Notes: generated by a model from the letters alone, not told the origin. A stretch of DNA of 64,000 nt from Polaribacter aquimarinus (GCF_003129485.1 NZ_QFFG01000002.1:558001-622000); one strand, 5' to 3'; shown: positions 1 through 10,549, counted from the stretch's first letter. Numbers and translations are program-made.

Positions 1-2
1 AT

Positions 3-629
3 CCTGAGACACAACAAAAACTTTTTAAAACATCAGTTGATACTGTTTTAACTAAAATAGATAATGTTGTCTTTAAAAAAGATGTTATTGAGTTTTTAAT
101 TAGTCAGTTTGAGAATTCTAAAAATTTAGTGCTGATTGATTATCTATTCGAAAAACATTACAATAAACTTCCTGAAGGAGTTCAAAATAAAAAGTTTAAA
201 GAAGAAAAATTAGGGTTGTTAGTTGCCGAAGTTGGTAGAATAGCACCAGATTTTTCATGGAAAGAAAATGGAAAAACTTTTAAATTATCTACCTTAAATG
301 CTGCTGAAAACTACTTAGTAATTTTTTGGAGTACAGGTTGTTCTCATTGTTTGAGAGAAATTCCTCAGATTCATAAATTTTTACAAGGAAATAAAAAAGT
401 AAAAGTGGTTGCTTTCTCTTTAGAAACTAATGATTTTGGTTGGAAAAATTACAAACAAAACTTACCAAATTGGCACCACGTTTTGGGTTTAAATAAGTGG
501 GAAAATAAAATTGCAAGAACTTATAATATTATATCTACACCAAGTTATTTTATGCTCGATGCAAATAAAAAAATTATTGCAAAACCTGATGCTTTAGAAG
601 ATGTAAAGAAGTTTATCGAAAAACTTTAA
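3..629 (+). CDS. Thioredoxin-like (TlpA/ResA family) protein, 5'-truncated by window edge
   Basis: The reading frame is open to the left edge of the window, so the N-terminus is missing; a GTG at 129 is only an internal codon of this frame. The C-terminal ~140 residues form a thioredoxin-like domain with a CSHC redox motif inside a WSTGCSHC context, followed by a segment typical of extracytoplasmic TlpA/ResA thiol reductases. The preceding ~60 visible residues are helical and charged and do not match a domain I can name; flavobacterial TlpA proteins often carry an extra N-terminal domain there. It probably acts in the periplasm on cysteine pairs. The stop codon overlaps that of the convergent yraN-like gene by a few bases. 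Domain assignment is confident, substrate unknown. Confidence 0.85.
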   Translation, partial: PETQQKLFKTSVDTVLTKIDNVVFKKDVIEFLISQFENSKNLVLIDYLFEKHYNKLPEGVQNKKFKEEKLGLLVAEVGRIAPDFSWKENGKTFKLSTLNAAENYLVIFWSTGCSHCLREIPQIHKFLQGNKKVKVVAFSLETNDFGWKNYKQNLPNWHHVLGLNKWENKIARTYNIISTPSYFMLDANKKIIAKPDALEDVKKFIEKL

Positions 630-985
630 AAATGCAAAAAAGCATCTTCTAAATGCTCAATTTTTGTTTCTTTTTTATTATGTATGATGGCAATAATATC
701 AAAACGGACCTCTACCTCTAAATCTCTTTCTACAACATAATTATCTATGGCAGAAAGTAATAGTTTAATTTTCTTTGGATTTATGAACTCTTCTGGGTTT
801 CCAAAATAATCTGAGGTTCTTGTTTTTACTTCAATTGCCGCTAAAATTTCACCTTTTAGTGCTATAATATCTACTTCCGCTTTTAAATAGCGGTAATTTT
901 TATCAAGAATTATATAGCCTTTTTTAATTAAAAAATCGATGGCTAATTGTTCTCCTTTTTTTCCTAATTCATTATGTTGTGCCAT
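626..985 (-). CDS. YraN/UPF0102 family endonuclease-like protein
   Basis: 119 residues, the usual length of UPF0102 (YraN). The family signature is visible: an N-terminal GxxGExxAxxFL segment, then an E-x-D-(I)I...EVK motif (AEVDIIALKGE followed by AAIEVKTR), which is the nuclease-fold (PD-(D/E)xK-like) core. The biological role of the family is not established; a DNA-processing nuclease role is inferred from the fold. It ends against the thioredoxin-like gene in a convergent, slightly overlapping arrangement and has no obvious operon partner. Confidence 0.88.
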   Translation of the reverse strand: MAQHNELGKKGEQLAIDFLIKKGYIILDKNYRYLKAEVDIIALKGEILAAIEVKTRTSDYFGNPEEFINPKKIKLLLSAIDNYVVERDLEVEVRFDIIAIIHNKKETKIEHLEDAFLHF

Positions 986-1033
986 TAGGTGAATTTACAA
1001 ATTATTGATTACTTTTAAATCAAATTAATTGAA

Positions 1034-1930
1034 ATGAATTTTTATAAAAATCTAATTTCTTTTTTACTCTTTCTTTTTTGTTTTTCTTCAAGTTTTGGTC
1101 AAAATAATAATAATAAATATGAGCCTTTTTTAAGTCAAAAAAATCGAATTTTTCCTTTCTTGTTATTCAGTCCAACAGATAATAGTAGTGCTTTTAAAGT
1201 GAGTCCTCTTACCGCCAAATCTGCTGGCGGATTTCAATTTAATTCCTATAAAGTTCTGGTAAATTTAAAAGCGAATGTTTTTAAAAAATTATATGCAAAA
1301 AACAACTATCAATTAGCGGTTAGCGGGCATATTGATAATCAGTTTGTCTTTCGTGAAGAGAATTCTGCAACCTTTAATGGTGTTACACACTCTCTTTTTA
1401 ATACTGATTATTTCATCTATTTGCACAACGATTTTGTTTTGAACAAAAACAACTATTTGCGTATCAATTTGTATCACAGATCTTCTCATTTAGGTGATGA
1501 TTTTTTGCTAAAAAATGGTTACACCACAATTACTAATCCTGATTATTGGAAAGTAGATTCAGCTAATTATGAAACCATTGAAGTTTTATATGCCTATAAT
1601 CAGGAAAAATTAGGTTTATATGGAGGAGTTTCATACATAATTAGAACAAATAGTAATCGTAAAAAACTAGCTTTTCAAACTGGTGGTGTTTTTAAAAACT
1701 TTGAGTCTGAAAGCGAATTTTTAAGTAGAATTTTTATAGGATATGATTTTCGTTTTTTAGAAAACAACAATTTTAATGCAGATTTTAATGGCGGAATTGG
1801 GTATGCATTTAAAAACAACAATAGTTTACGTTTTGAATATTACAATGGTCATTTACCATATTCCAGATTAGAAAACGAAGTAAAAACTAGTTGGATTTCC
1901 TTAGCTTTTTATTATAATTTGGAGCTATAA
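1034..1930 (+). CDS. DUF1207-like secreted protein
   Basis: 298 residues starting with a signal peptide (hydrophobic stretch ending near SSFGQ). The central HRSSHLGDDF segment and the surrounding aromatic-rich, beta-barrel-like sequence resemble DUF1207 proteins, whose function is unknown. The C-terminus ends in aromatic residues (FYYNL), as is common for outer-membrane beta-barrel proteins. The gene stands alone, with a TACTTTTA-like box upstream. Envelope location is likely; the DUF1207 assignment is moderately confident and no activity is claimed. Confidence 0.6.
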   Translation: MNFYKNLISFLLFLFCFSSSFGQNNNNKYEPFLSQKNRIFPFLLFSPTDNSSAFKVSPLTAKSAGGFQFNSYKVLVNLKANVFKKLYAKNNYQLAVSGHIDNQFVFREENSATFNGVTHSLFNTDYFIYLHNDFVLNKNNYLRINLYHRSSHLGDDFLLKNGYTTITNPDYWKVDSANYETIEVLYAYNQEKLGLYGGVSYIIRTNSNRKKLAFQTGGVFKNFESESEFLSRIFIGYDFRFLENNNFNADFNGGIGYAFKNNNSLRFEYYNGHLPYSRLENEVKTSWISLAFYYNLEL

Positions 1931-2061
1931 AATAATAATTATTCTATTACTTTTTTAACTGTATTGTTAATGTTGTGCTTTCTTCATTTTTTTAACATAA
2001 ACAGCCTATTTTGTGTAGTTGTTGTATAGGAAACTTATTTAGTTTAAGAGTTTAATTCAGT

Positions 2062-2069
2062 TACTTTTG
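2062..2069 (+). promoter_or_regulatory. Flavobacterial -7 box for the GH81 gene
   Basis: TACTTTTG is a perfect match to the Bacteroidota -7 consensus TAnnTTTG. It lies about 28 bp before the ATG at 2097. It overlaps an in-frame TTG at 2067, which argues against that TTG being the start codon. Confidence 0.6.
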
Positions 2070-2096
2070 AGAATAATCGACTCTCAAAGTAATTTT

Positions 2097-5000
2097 ATGA
2101 AATTATCTTCAAATTCAATTCTTAAAAAAACACTCTTTTTATTATTATTATTAATTACTTTTTTTAATACCTCTTCTCAAACCACTGTTGGAAGTGGGAG
2201 TTATACAACTAATTACCCAGGAGCAGACTCAGCAGGAAGAAATGGTTTCCCTTCAGGAGCTCCACAAACATCTGGAAATGCAGCTACAAAACCAGTACCA
2301 ACTAACGATTGGTGGTCTACTCTTATAAAATCTAATCACGCAGATAATTTATTTAATTATCCTATGACAATGAAAACCACAGATAATGGTTTAATTGTTA
2401 CCTATATTCCTTGGGGGCCAATTGGAGATTCTTCTCCTATTGAAATTGGTTTAGAAAACTTGTCTACTACTAAAACCACAGTTTCCAATTTTTCTGATTG
2501 GACAGTTACTATGAATTGGAATGATGGAACTAATGAAATGGAAGCTACTTCAGGTATTGGAATGCCGTTTCTATATTTTTCAAAAAACACAAATGCAACC
2601 GTTAAAATTAATATCAAATCTGGAAATGTATCTATTTCTAATGAAATGATAACGATTGAAAACGCTGTAAATGGAGCAGATTTTGTTATTTATGCACCAA
2701 CTGGAAGCTCTTGGTCTAAATCTGGAACTATTTATTCATCGGTGTTAAATGGAAAAAATTATTGGTCTATGGCAATGTTGCCTCAGTCTACAACCAATGT
2801 TAATTCAGTTGCTCAAGAATATAAAAAATACGCCTATGTTTTTCCTACTGAAACAACTACAAATTGGTCTTACAATGCTTCAACATCAAAAGTTACCTCA
2901 ACATTTGCAGTAACTACAGATGTTAAGGAAGGAAGCAATTCTAATGTATTGTTAGGTTTATTACCCCATCAATGGGCAAATTTGGCAACTAACTCCGCTA
3001 ATCCTTCAGGATATAGTTATCAAAATGTGAGAGGAGAAATTAAAACTTTAGAGGGTAATGAATTTACCGTTGAAAATACTTTTAGAGGAATTTTACCAAC
3101 GTTACCTAATTTATCTCAATATAGTAACTCTTTTAAACCTCATGAACTAAATGCTAAAATAGCATCTATAGAAAATGATGGTTTAGCAACATGGACAGAT
3201 TCTTACAATGAAGGTCAGGTTATGAATAGATTAATTCAAACTGCAAGAATTGCAAATCAGAAAGGAAATATTGTAGCAAGAGATAAAATTATCGCGACAA
3301 TTAAAGAACGATTAGAAGATTGGTTAAGTTATCAAAATGGAGAAGTTGCATTTTTATTCTATTACAATAATTCATGGTCTACAATGTTGGGGTATCCTGC
3401 TGGTCATGGGCAAGATAATAATATTAACGACCATCATTTTCATTGGGGATACTTTATTCATGCAGCAGCTTTTTTAGAACAATTTAAACCTGGTTGGGCT
3501 TCTCAATGGGGAGAAATGGTAAATTTACTTATTAGAGACGCAGCATCACCAAATAGAAATGATGACACCTTTCCTTTTTTAAGAAATTTTAGTCCTTATG
3601 CAGGACATAGTTGGGCTAATGGTTTTGCAACTTTCCCTCAAGGAAATGACCAAGAATCTACGTCAGAAAGCATGCAATTTGCATCGTCTTTAATTCACTG
3701 GGGAACCATCACAGAGAATGATGAAATTAGAGACTTAGGAATTTACATTTACACCACAGAACAAACCGCTATTGAAGAATATTGGTTTGATATGTACAAA
3801 CGTAATTTTCAATCAAATCAACAATATAGTTTAGTTTCTCGTGTTTGGGGAAATTCTTACGATAATGGTACTTTTTGGACCTCAGACATTACAGCTTCTT
3901 ATGTTATAGAATTATATCCTATGCATGCTGGTTCTTTGTATTTAGGGCATAATACCAATTATGTACAAACTATTTGGGATGAATTAAAACAATATACAGG
4001 AATTTTAAACCCTAATGATACCAATCCTAATTTATGGCACGATACAATTTGGAAATACCTATCCTTTTTAGACCCTGATGAAGCTCTTAATTTATATGAT
4101 TTAAGCTCAAACAGAACCCTAAAATTTGGAATTTCTGATGCGCAAACTTATCATTGGTTGCACACCATGAAAGCATTAGGTAAAATAGATGCAACCATAA
4201 CTGCAGATTATCCTATTGCAGCTGTTTTTTCTGATAATGGAACTAAAACCTATGTTGCTCATAATTATTCAGACAATCAAATTACTGTAACTTATTCAGA
4301 TGGATTTCAACTTACAGTGCCAGCAAATCAAATGGCAACTAACAGAGGAAATGCTATTTCTGGAATAATAGAAGCTGATAAAACGCAAACTAGTATTGGT
4401 GGAACTATAAACTTAACTGTAAATACATCAGCAAACGGAATTACAAAAGTAGAATTTTACAATAATGATGTATTATTAGGTGAAGATACTGCTGCTCCAT
4501 ACAATTATTCTGCTGCGAATCTAACTGCTGGTATTTATGGTATGTATGCTAAAATTTATACTTCATCTGGTTTTAATTATACGAATGTTATTAATATTCA
4601 AGTTGGAGATCAAAAACCATATAATAATATTGTACACGCTATTCCAGGAATTATTGAGGCAGGTCATTATGATGAGTTTGAAGGTGGTGTTGGTCAAAAT
4701 ATCTCCTATTTTGATGCTTCTGTAAATAATGAAGGTGATTTTAGAACAACAGAATATGTAGATGCTATAACTGTAGCTAATGAAGGAGCCACTGTAGGTT
4801 GGATTTCTGCTGGTGAGTGGTTAGAATATACTATTAACGTGCAATCTTCTGGTTGTTATGCTTTAAAAATGCGATTTGCTTCTGGCAACTCAAATGAAGG
4901 TGGCCCAATTCATTTTGAAATTGATGGTCAAAAAGTAAGTGATGACATTCGTTTTAATGCAACAGGTGGTTGGAATAATTGGAACTCGAAAACTGTTAAT

Positions 5001-5834
5001 ATAGAGCTTACTCAAGGAACTCATATTTTAAAAATGGTAGTAGATCAGGGTGAATTTAATATTGGTAAAATGGAATTTACCACAAATGGTTCTAGTTGTC
5101 CTGTAGCACAAGAAAACAGTTTACCTTTTGATTTTGAAACGTTTCCAAAAACATCAGATTTTAATAATTTTGATGGTGGAACAACTACTGTAGAAACAGT
5201 AACTTCTCCTCAAAACAATGGAAACTCAAGCACAAATTTGGCTAAAATTGTAAGAAATGGTGGACAACCTTGGGCAGGTTCTTATGTAAATCTTACAAAC
5301 CCTTTAAACTTCAGCAATAATAAATATATCACTTTAAAAGTTTGGACAGAAGCGCCAATAGGTACTAAAATGCAAATAAAATTAGAGCAACAGAATGGAA
5401 ATAGTGCATTTGCTTTAGTAACAAATACAACCGTTTCTGGAAATTGGGAAACACTTTTTTGGGATTTTTCTCAATTAGGAGCAAGCCCCTATGATAAATT
5501 AGTATTTATGTTTGATATTGATAAAGTTGGTGATGGATCTAATACTTCAACTTTTTACTTTGATGATGTACAACAAACCAACACCTTAAACACTCCAATC
5601 TTTTCTATTGATGATACCCGTATTTATCCCAATCCAGTAAAAAACAAATTAGTTATACAGTCTAATAAAAATGAAATTCAAAAAGTTGAAATTTATTCTT
5701 TATTAGGGAAAAAACTAAAAGTGATAAATCAAAACTTTAAAGAAATTAATGTTGAAGATCTATCAAGCGGATTGTATTTATTAAAAGTATATTCAGAAAA
5801 TCAAAGCTTTACAACTAAGATTTTAAAAGAGTAA
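2097..5834 (+). CDS. Secreted GH81 endo-beta-1,3-glucanase (laminarinase) with Ig-like, CBM6, galactose-binding-like and T9SS sorting domains
   Basis: 1245 residues from the ATG at 2097, which follows the -7 box and begins a clear signal peptide. GH81 spans roughly residues 50-700: TNDWWSTLI near the N-terminus, GHGQDNNINDHHFHWGYF (candidate catalytic Asp) near 445, and GNDQESTSES near 520 with the two family glutamates. An Ig-like domain (about 755-845), a CBM6-like module (about 858-995) and a second beta-sandwich resembling carbohydrate-binding domains of flavobacterial laminarinases (about 1015-1165) follow. The last ~70 residues are a type A T9SS sorting domain (IYPNPVKN, LLGKK, SSGLYLLKV). 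The enzyme is expected to be exported through the outer membrane and to hydrolyse algal laminarin or fungal/diatom beta-1,3-glucan. No SusCD pair is adjacent, so it is not in a typical PUL within this window. Confidence 0.93.
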   Translation: MKLSSNSILKKTLFLLLLLITFFNTSSQTTVGSGSYTTNYPGADSAGRNGFPSGAPQTSGNAATKPVPTNDWWSTLIKSNHADNLFNYPMTMKTTDNGLIVTYIPWGPIGDSSPIEIGLENLSTTKTTVSNFSDWTVTMNWNDGTNEMEATSGIGMPFLYFSKNTNATVKINIKSGNVSISNEMITIENAVNGADFVIYAPTGSSWSKSGTIYSSVLNGKNYWSMAMLPQSTTNVNSVAQEYKKYAYVFPTETTTNWSYNASTSKVTSTFAVTTDVKEGSNSNVLLGLLPHQWANLATNSANPSGYSYQNVRGEIKTLEGNEFTVENTFRGILPTLPNLSQYSNSFKPHELNAKIASIENDGLATWTDSYNEGQVMNRLIQTARIANQKGNIVARDKIIATIKERLEDWLSYQNGEVAFLFYYNNSWSTMLGYPAGHGQDNNINDHHFHWGYFIHAAAFLEQFKPGWASQWGEMVNLLIRDAASPNRNDDTFPFLRNFSPYAGHSWANGFATFPQGNDQESTSESMQFASSLIHWGTITENDEIRDLGIYIYTTEQTAIEEYWFDMYKRNFQSNQQYSLVSRVWGNSYDNGTFWTSDITASYVIELYPMHAGSLYLGHNTNYVQTIWDELKQYTGILNPNDTNPNLWHDTIWKYLSFLDPDEALNLYDLSSNRTLKFGISDAQTYHWLHTMKALGKIDATITADYPIAAVFSDNGTKTYVAHNYSDNQITVTYSDGFQLTVPANQMATNRGNAISGIIEADKTQTSIGGTINLTVNTSANGITKVEFYNNDVLLGEDTAAPYNYSAANLTAGIYGMYAKIYTSSGFNYTNVINIQVGDQKPYNNIVHAIPGIIEAGHYDEFEGGVGQNISYFDASVNNEGDFRTTEYVDAITVANEGATVGWISAGEWLEYTINVQSSGCYALKMRFASGNSNEGGPIHFEIDGQKVSDDIRFNATGGWNNWNSKTVNIELTQGTHILKMVVDQGEFNIGKMEFTTNGSSCPVAQENSLPFDFETFPKTSDFNNFDGGTTTVETVTSPQNNGNSSTNLAKIVRNGGQPWAGSYVNLTNPLNFSNNKYITLKVWTEAPIGTKMQIKLEQQNGNSAFALVTNTTVSGNWETLFWDFSQLGASPYDKLVFMFDIDKVGDGSNTSTFYFDDVQQTNTLNTPIFSIDDTRIYPNPVKNKLVIQSNKNEIQKVEIYSLLGKKLKVINQNFKEINVEDLSSGLYLLKVYSENQSFTTKILKE

Positions 5835-5865
5835 TTTTTTATTTATCCAAAATTCAAACTCAAAA

Positions 5866-6861
5866 CTATTCTTTAAAAATAACTTTTGACTGTTTACTAT
5901 CACTGCAGATTGACAACTTCACATTTCTACCAAAAATCAAAGCTCTATTGTCTGCTTCATGACCAGCAGGAAAATCAAATAATACAGGAATACTCTCAGG
6001 AATCACATCTAAAATCAGTTGCTCTATAGATTTTCCCCATTTGGTGGAATTCTTTTTAATTAAACTCATATCTCCAATAATTACTGCTTTTACATTTTTA
6101 AAATATCCAGCTCTTATTAGACTTTGCAACATTCTGTCAATTGAATATTTATATTCGCCAATTTCTTCAATAAAAAGAATTTTACCATCAGTATTTAACT
6201 GACTTTTAGAACCTAACATTGAGGTTAAGATTGCTAAATTTCCTCCAATAATTTGCCCTTCAATTTTCTTTGATGATTTTCTATTATATATTGATGAAAA
6301 AATTGTATAACTCAAGTTTTCACCAAAAAGTGCATTTTTAAAACTTGAAATGGTTTCAATAATTTCTTCAGGTTTCTCTTCTAAACTGGTTGCCATCATT
6401 CCATGAATGCTTTCTACCCCTAAATTATGAATATGGTTGTGAAACGCAGTGATATCAGAATATCCGATAATCCATTTTGGATGTTTTAAAAATTGAGTAT
6501 AATCTAATTTATCTAAAATACGTACAGAACCATAACCTCCTCTTGCTACCCAAATTGCTTTGATATTAGGGTTATCTAACGCTTTTTGAAAATCATCAGC
6601 TCTTTCTGAGTCAGAACCAGCAAAATGATTTCCGTTATTAAACATATTTTTCCCTAAAACCACTTTTAAGCCCCAACTTTCTGCCAGTTTTTTTGCTTCT
6701 AAAACAACTGCTTTTCTGCTTGGTTTTAAAATTCCTGCTGGTGCCAAAATTATAATGCTATCTCCTTTTTGTAAATATGTAGGTGTTTTTAGTTTTTCTT
6801 GTGCGTTTATTAATGATGATGGCATCATTAAAACAAGAAAGAGTGGTATTAATTTTCTCAA
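5866..6861 (-). CDS. S66 family LD-carboxypeptidase
   Basis: The S66 fold is clear. The nucleophile serine lies in GYSD, the catalytic glutamate in FIEEIGEY and the histidine in AGHEADNR, with the ARGGYG motif of LdcA/MccF proteins. It should cleave the LD-peptide bond of murein tetrapeptides during peptidoglycan recycling, although MccF-like self-immunity activity cannot be excluded. The frame is open upstream to 6966, but that would run over the divergent metG promoter. A TTG at 6861 begins a convincing signal peptide (RKLIPLFLVLMMPSSLINAQ), so I place the start there. A signal peptide implies a periplasmic enzyme, unlike cytoplasmic E. coli LdcA. It converges on the GH81 gene with a 31-bp gap. 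Confidence 0.82.
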   Translation of the reverse strand: MRKLIPLFLVLMMPSSLINAQEKLKTPTYLQKGDSIIILAPAGILKPSRKAVVLEAKKLAESWGLKVVLGKNMFNNGNHFAGSDSERADDFQKALDNPNIKAIWVARGGYGSVRILDKLDYTQFLKHPKWIIGYSDITAFHNHIHNLGVESIHGMMATSLEEKPEEIIETISSFKNALFGENLSYTIFSSIYNRKSSKKIEGQIIGGNLAILTSMLGSKSQLNTDGKILFIEEIGEYKYSIDRMLQSLIRAGYFKNVKAVIIGDMSLIKKNSTKWGKSIEQLILDVIPESIPVLFDFPAGHEADNRALIFGRNVKLSICSDSKQSKVIFKE

Positions 6862-6950
6862 AATGTATCTTTTTTCTAATAATCTAACAATCTTACTATC
6901 ATCAATGTAAATGTATCTATTTTCAATGGTTTTAAAAAATTGCTTTTTCG

Positions 6951-6958
6951 TACTTTTG
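6951..6958 (+). promoter_or_regulatory. -7 box of the metG promoter
   Basis: TACTTTTG matches TAnnTTTG exactly and lies 38 bp before the metG ATG. No convincing -33 TTG at the usual spacing is visible. Confidence 0.55.
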
Positions 6959-6996
6959 CACTTCAAAAATTAGTCCAAAAAAATTAAAGAAACACC

Positions 6997-9051
6997 ATGA
7001 GTGCTCCAAAAAGATATACAATTACAGCTGCTTTACCTTATACTAATGGTCCAATTCATATTGGTCATTTAGCTGGAGTCTATGTTCCTGCAGATATTTA
7101 TGCACGTTATTTGCGAGGAATTGGTAAAGATGTGGCTTACATCTGTGGTTCTGATGAACACGGAGTTGCCATACCTATGAGAGCTAAAAAAGAAGGGGTT
7201 TCTCCTCAAGATATTATTGATAAATATCACGGAATTATCAAAAAATCGTTTGCTGATTTCGGGATTTCTTTTGATAATTATTCAAGAACATCCGCAGAAA
7301 TTCATCATAAAACTGCTTCAGAATTTTTTACAAATTTGTATGAAAAAGGAGAGTTTGTAGAAGAAATTTCTGCTCAATTATATGATGCTGAAGCAGATCA
7401 GTTTTTAGCAGACAGATTTGTGGTAGGAACTTGTCCAAAATGTGGATTTGAAGAAAGTTATGGAGATCAATGTGAAAACTGTGGAACAAGCCATAACGCT
7501 ACTGATTTAATCAACCCTAAATCTGCAATTACGGGTAATGTGCCAACTGTTAAAGAAACTAAACACTGGTTTTTGCCTTTAGATAAACACGAAGCTTTTT
7601 TAAGAGAATGGATTTTAGAAGGGCATAAAAAAGACTGGAAGCCTAATGTTTACGGGCAAGTAAAATCTTGGGTAGAGGACGGATTAAGGCCAAGAGCCGT
7701 AACCAGAGATTTAGATTGGGGAATTCCTGTGCCAGTAGAAGGTGCAGAAGGCAAAGTATTATATGTTTGGTTTGATGCTCCTATTGGATATATTTCTTCT
7801 ACCAAAGAATGGGCAGCAAGAGAAGGAAAAAATTGGGAAGATTATTGGAAAAAAGACAATACTAAAATGGTTCATTTTATAGGGAAAGACAATATTGTTT
7901 TTCACTGTATCATTTTTCCAAGTATGTTAAAAGCACATGGTGATTATATACTTCCAGAAAATGTGCCTGCAAACGAATTTTTAAATTTAGAAGGCAATAA
8001 ATTATCAACGTCTAAAAATTGGGCAGTTTGGTTGCACGAATATTTAGAAGAATTCCCAAATCAACAAGATGTATTGCGTTATACGTTAACTGCAAACGCG
8101 CCAGAAAGTAAAGACAACGATTTTACTTGGAAAGACTTTCAAGCAAAAAACAACAACGAATTGGTTGCCATTTTTGGTAATTTTATTAATAGAGTTGTAG
8201 TATTAACTAATAAATATTATGACGGAATTGTGCCAACTCCAAATGATTTTACAGAAGTTGACGAAGATGTTTTAGCAGCTGTAAAAGAGTTTCCGAATAT
8301 TATTGGGAAATCTATTGAAAGATATCGTTTTAGAGAAGCTTCTCAAGAATTAATGAATTTAGCCAGATTAGGAAACAAGTATTTGGCTGATGAAGAACCT
8401 TGGAAAGTTATAAAAGTAGATGAAGAACGTACAAAAACAATTATGTATGTTGCCTTACAAATCGCCGCTGCTTTAGCTGTGGTTTCTGAACCTTTTTTAC
8501 CTTTTACTTCGTCGAAATTAAAAGGCATTTTAAATGTTGATGAAAATCTTTCTTGGGAAAACGTTACAGAAAATGATGTTTTAATTGAAGCTGAGCATCA
8601 AATAAATAAAGCAGAATTATTGTTTTCTAAAATAGAAGACAAAACCATTGATGCACAATTGGCTAAATTAGAAGCAACAAAATTAGCTAATGAGCAAGAA
8701 AACAAAGTGGTAGAACCTCAAAAAGAAACGATAGAGTTTGATGATTTTACGAAACTAGATATTAGAATTGGTACTATTTTAGGAGCAGAAAAAGTGGCAA
8801 AAACTAAGAAGCTTTTAAAACTAAAGGTTGATGTTGGTATAGATACAAGAACTATTGTTTCTGGTATTGCAGAAAGTTTTTCTCCTGAAAATATCATCGG
8901 TCAACAGGTTTCTGTTCTAGTAAATCTAGCTCCAAGGAAAATTAGGGGTGTAGAGAGTCAAGGAATGATTTTAATGACAGATACTCCTGATGGAAAATTG
9001 GCTTTTGTAGAACCTGAAAAAGCTGTTAAAAATGGGCAAGCTGTGAGTTAA
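6997..9051 (+). CDS. metG: Methionyl-tRNA synthetase
   Basis: 684 residues, the long form with a C-terminal tRNA-binding (EMAP/Trbp111-like) domain from about residue 575. The class I HIGH motif is present as HIGH in [10 protein letters not shown], and the KMSKS equivalent as KLSTSKNW. A zinc knuckle with two CxxC pairs (CPKC and CENC) lies near residues 145-165. It charges tRNA-Met with methionine in the cytoplasm. ATG start; a short secreted hypothetical gene follows after 13 bp and may be co-transcribed. Confidence 0.98.
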   Translation: MSAPKRYTITAALPYTNGPIHIGHLAGVYVPADIYARYLRGIGKDVAYICGSDEHGVAIPMRAKKEGVSPQDIIDKYHGIIKKSFADFGISFDNYSRTSAEIHHKTASEFFTNLYEKGEFVEEISAQLYDAEADQFLADRFVVGTCPKCGFEESYGDQCENCGTSHNATDLINPKSAITGNVPTVKETKHWFLPLDKHEAFLREWILEGHKKDWKPNVYGQVKSWVEDGLRPRAVTRDLDWGIPVPVEGAEGKVLYVWFDAPIGYISSTKEWAAREGKNWEDYWKKDNTKMVHFIGKDNIVFHCIIFPSMLKAHGDYILPENVPANEFLNLEGNKLSTSKNWAVWLHEYLEEFPNQQDVLRYTLTANAPESKDNDFTWKDFQAKNNNELVAIFGNFINRVVVLTNKYYDGIVPTPNDFTEVDEDVLAAVKEFPNIIGKSIERYRFREASQELMNLARLGNKYLADEEPWKVIKVDEERTKTIMYVALQIAAALAVVSEPFLPFTSSKLKGILNVDENLSWENVTENDVLIEAEHQINKAELLFSKIEDKTIDAQLAKLEATKLANEQENKVVEPQKETIEFDDFTKLDIRIGTILGAEKVAKTKKLLKLKVDVGIDTRTIVSGIAESFSPENIIGQQVSVLVNLAPRKIRGVESQGMILMTDTPDGKLAFVEPEKAVKNGQAVS

Positions 9052-9064
9052 TTAAAACGTTCAA

Positions 9065-9646
9065 ATGAAAAAGAAAATCTGTATTATTTTATTAATCATT
9101 ACAAATTCAATTTGTTTAGCTCAAAATAAACCAGCAAAGATTATTCTTAAAACTGGAGACACAATAAGTGGAGTTATTGGGAAGTTTAAAACAAAATCTT
9201 TTAAATACAAAAAGTATGCTAATGGTAAATCTACAGAAATTAACTTTTCAAAAATCAAAAAATTAATTATTCAATATTCCAAAAAAGAAAGACAAACATA
9301 TCATTTTTTTAAACTTAAAGAAAGTGAAAAATATGTTGCTGTTCAAAAGTTAATTTTGGGGAAAGAGGTTCACTTATATGGAATTCTTAATCATTTTAAT
9401 TCAACTGGAGCTGGGGGAATTAGTATAAATACATCTTCTATGCAATATTTTTTAAAAAGAGCGAATGAAATGACCCTTACAAATATGGGGTATTATAATC
9501 CTCCTTTTGGGAAATTAAAAGAGCGAACTTTAGATTATTTTTCAGATTGTTCAAGTTTAGTTGAGAAAATTAAAAAGAAAGAATTTAGAATCAGGTATGG
9601 ACTCGAAAAGATTGTTATTTATTATAATAATAAGTGTCATAAATAA
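9065..9646 (+). CDS. Secreted hypothetical protein
   Basis: 193 residues with a signal peptide ending at about CLAQ. After it comes a short beta-rich segment containing KTGDTISGVIGKFKTKSF, a pattern seen in many Bacteroidota exported proteins that begin with a GDT-x-x-G strand. No catalytic motif is visible. The gene sits between metG and an HDAC-like gene whose ATG follows its stop codon directly, so translation may be coupled. Function unknown. Confidence 0.7.
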   Translation: MKKKICIILLIITNSICLAQNKPAKIILKTGDTISGVIGKFKTKSFKYKKYANGKSTEINFSKIKKLIIQYSKKERQTYHFFKLKESEKYVAVQKLILGKEVHLYGILNHFNSTGAGGISINTSSMQYFLKRANEMTLTNMGYYNPPFGKLKERTLDYFSDCSSLVEKIKKKEFRIRYGLEKIVIYYNNKCHK

Positions 9647-10549
9647 ATGCTAAAAATAGCATATCATCCTATCTATAAACACCCATTACCGGAAGGTCAT
9701 CGTTTTCCTATGGAAAAGTACGATTTGTTACCTCAGCAATTGTTGTACGATGGTACTTGTACTCCAGAAAACTTTTTTGAACCTGAAATTCCGAATAATA
9801 AATACTTTTTTTCGGTACATGACCCAGAGTATTTTTTTGAGTTATTAAACATTACACTTTCTCAAAAAGCAGCAAGAAAAATTGGTTTTCCGCTTTCAGA
9901 GGTTCTAATCGAGCGTGAGATGGTTATTGCAGATGGTACCATGAAAGCATCCAAATTTGCTTTAGAAAATGGAATTGCCATGAATATTGCTGGCGGAACG
10001 CATCATGCTTTTTCAAATAGAGGAGAAGCATTTTGTATGCTAAATGACCAAGCTATTGGTGCAAAATATATGCAAAGTAAAGGTTTCGTGGATAAAATTT
10101 TGATTGTAGATTTAGATGTGCATCAAGGAAATGGAACTGCCGAAATTTTTAAAAATGATAATTCAGTCTTTACTTTTTCTATGCACGGAAAAAGTAATTA
10201 TCCTTTTCAAAAAGAAATCTCAGATTTAGATATTGCTTTAGAAAATAATACTAAAGATGATGAATATTTGTTCATTTTAAAAGAAACTTTACCCAAACTT
10301 ATACAACAAGAAAAACCAGATTTTATCTATTATTTGTGTGGAGTGGATGTTATTGAGACTGATAAACTTGGCAAATTAGCACTTACTATAGAAGGTTGTA
10401 AAGAACGAGATCGTTTTGTTTTACATACTTGTTTTGATTCTAAAACACCTGTTATGTGTTCTATGGGTGGGGGTTATTCGGCAGATATTGGAGTTATAGT
10501 TAATGCACATGCAAATACATTTCGCTTGGCTCAAGATATCTATTTTTAG
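9647..10549 (+). CDS. Histone deacetylase superfamily (AcuC/HDAC-like) hydrolase
   Basis: 300 residues. The zinc-hydrolase signature of the HDAC/acetylpolyamine amidohydrolase superfamily is intact: GGTHHAF (tandem catalytic histidines), DLDVHQGNGT (metal-binding Asp and His) and a later GVDVIETDKLG with the second metal Asp, followed by SMGGGY. It presumably removes an acyl group from a lysine side chain or small amine; the substrate is unknown. It starts immediately after the stop of the preceding gene and converges with lpxH, overlapping it by 4 bp at the stop codons. Confidence 0.93.
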   Translation: MLKIAYHPIYKHPLPEGHRFPMEKYDLLPQQLLYDGTCTPENFFEPEIPNNKYFFSVHDPEYFFELLNITLSQKAARKIGFPLSEVLIEREMVIADGTMKASKFALENGIAMNIAGGTHHAFSNRGEAFCMLNDQAIGAKYMQSKGFVDKILIVDLDVHQGNGTAEIFKNDNSVFTFSMHGKSNYPFQKEISDLDIALENNTKDDEYLFILKETLPKLIQQEKPDFIYYLCGVDVIETDKLGKLALTIEGCKERDRFVLHTCFDSKTPVMCSMGGGYSADIGVIVNAHANTFRLAQDIYF

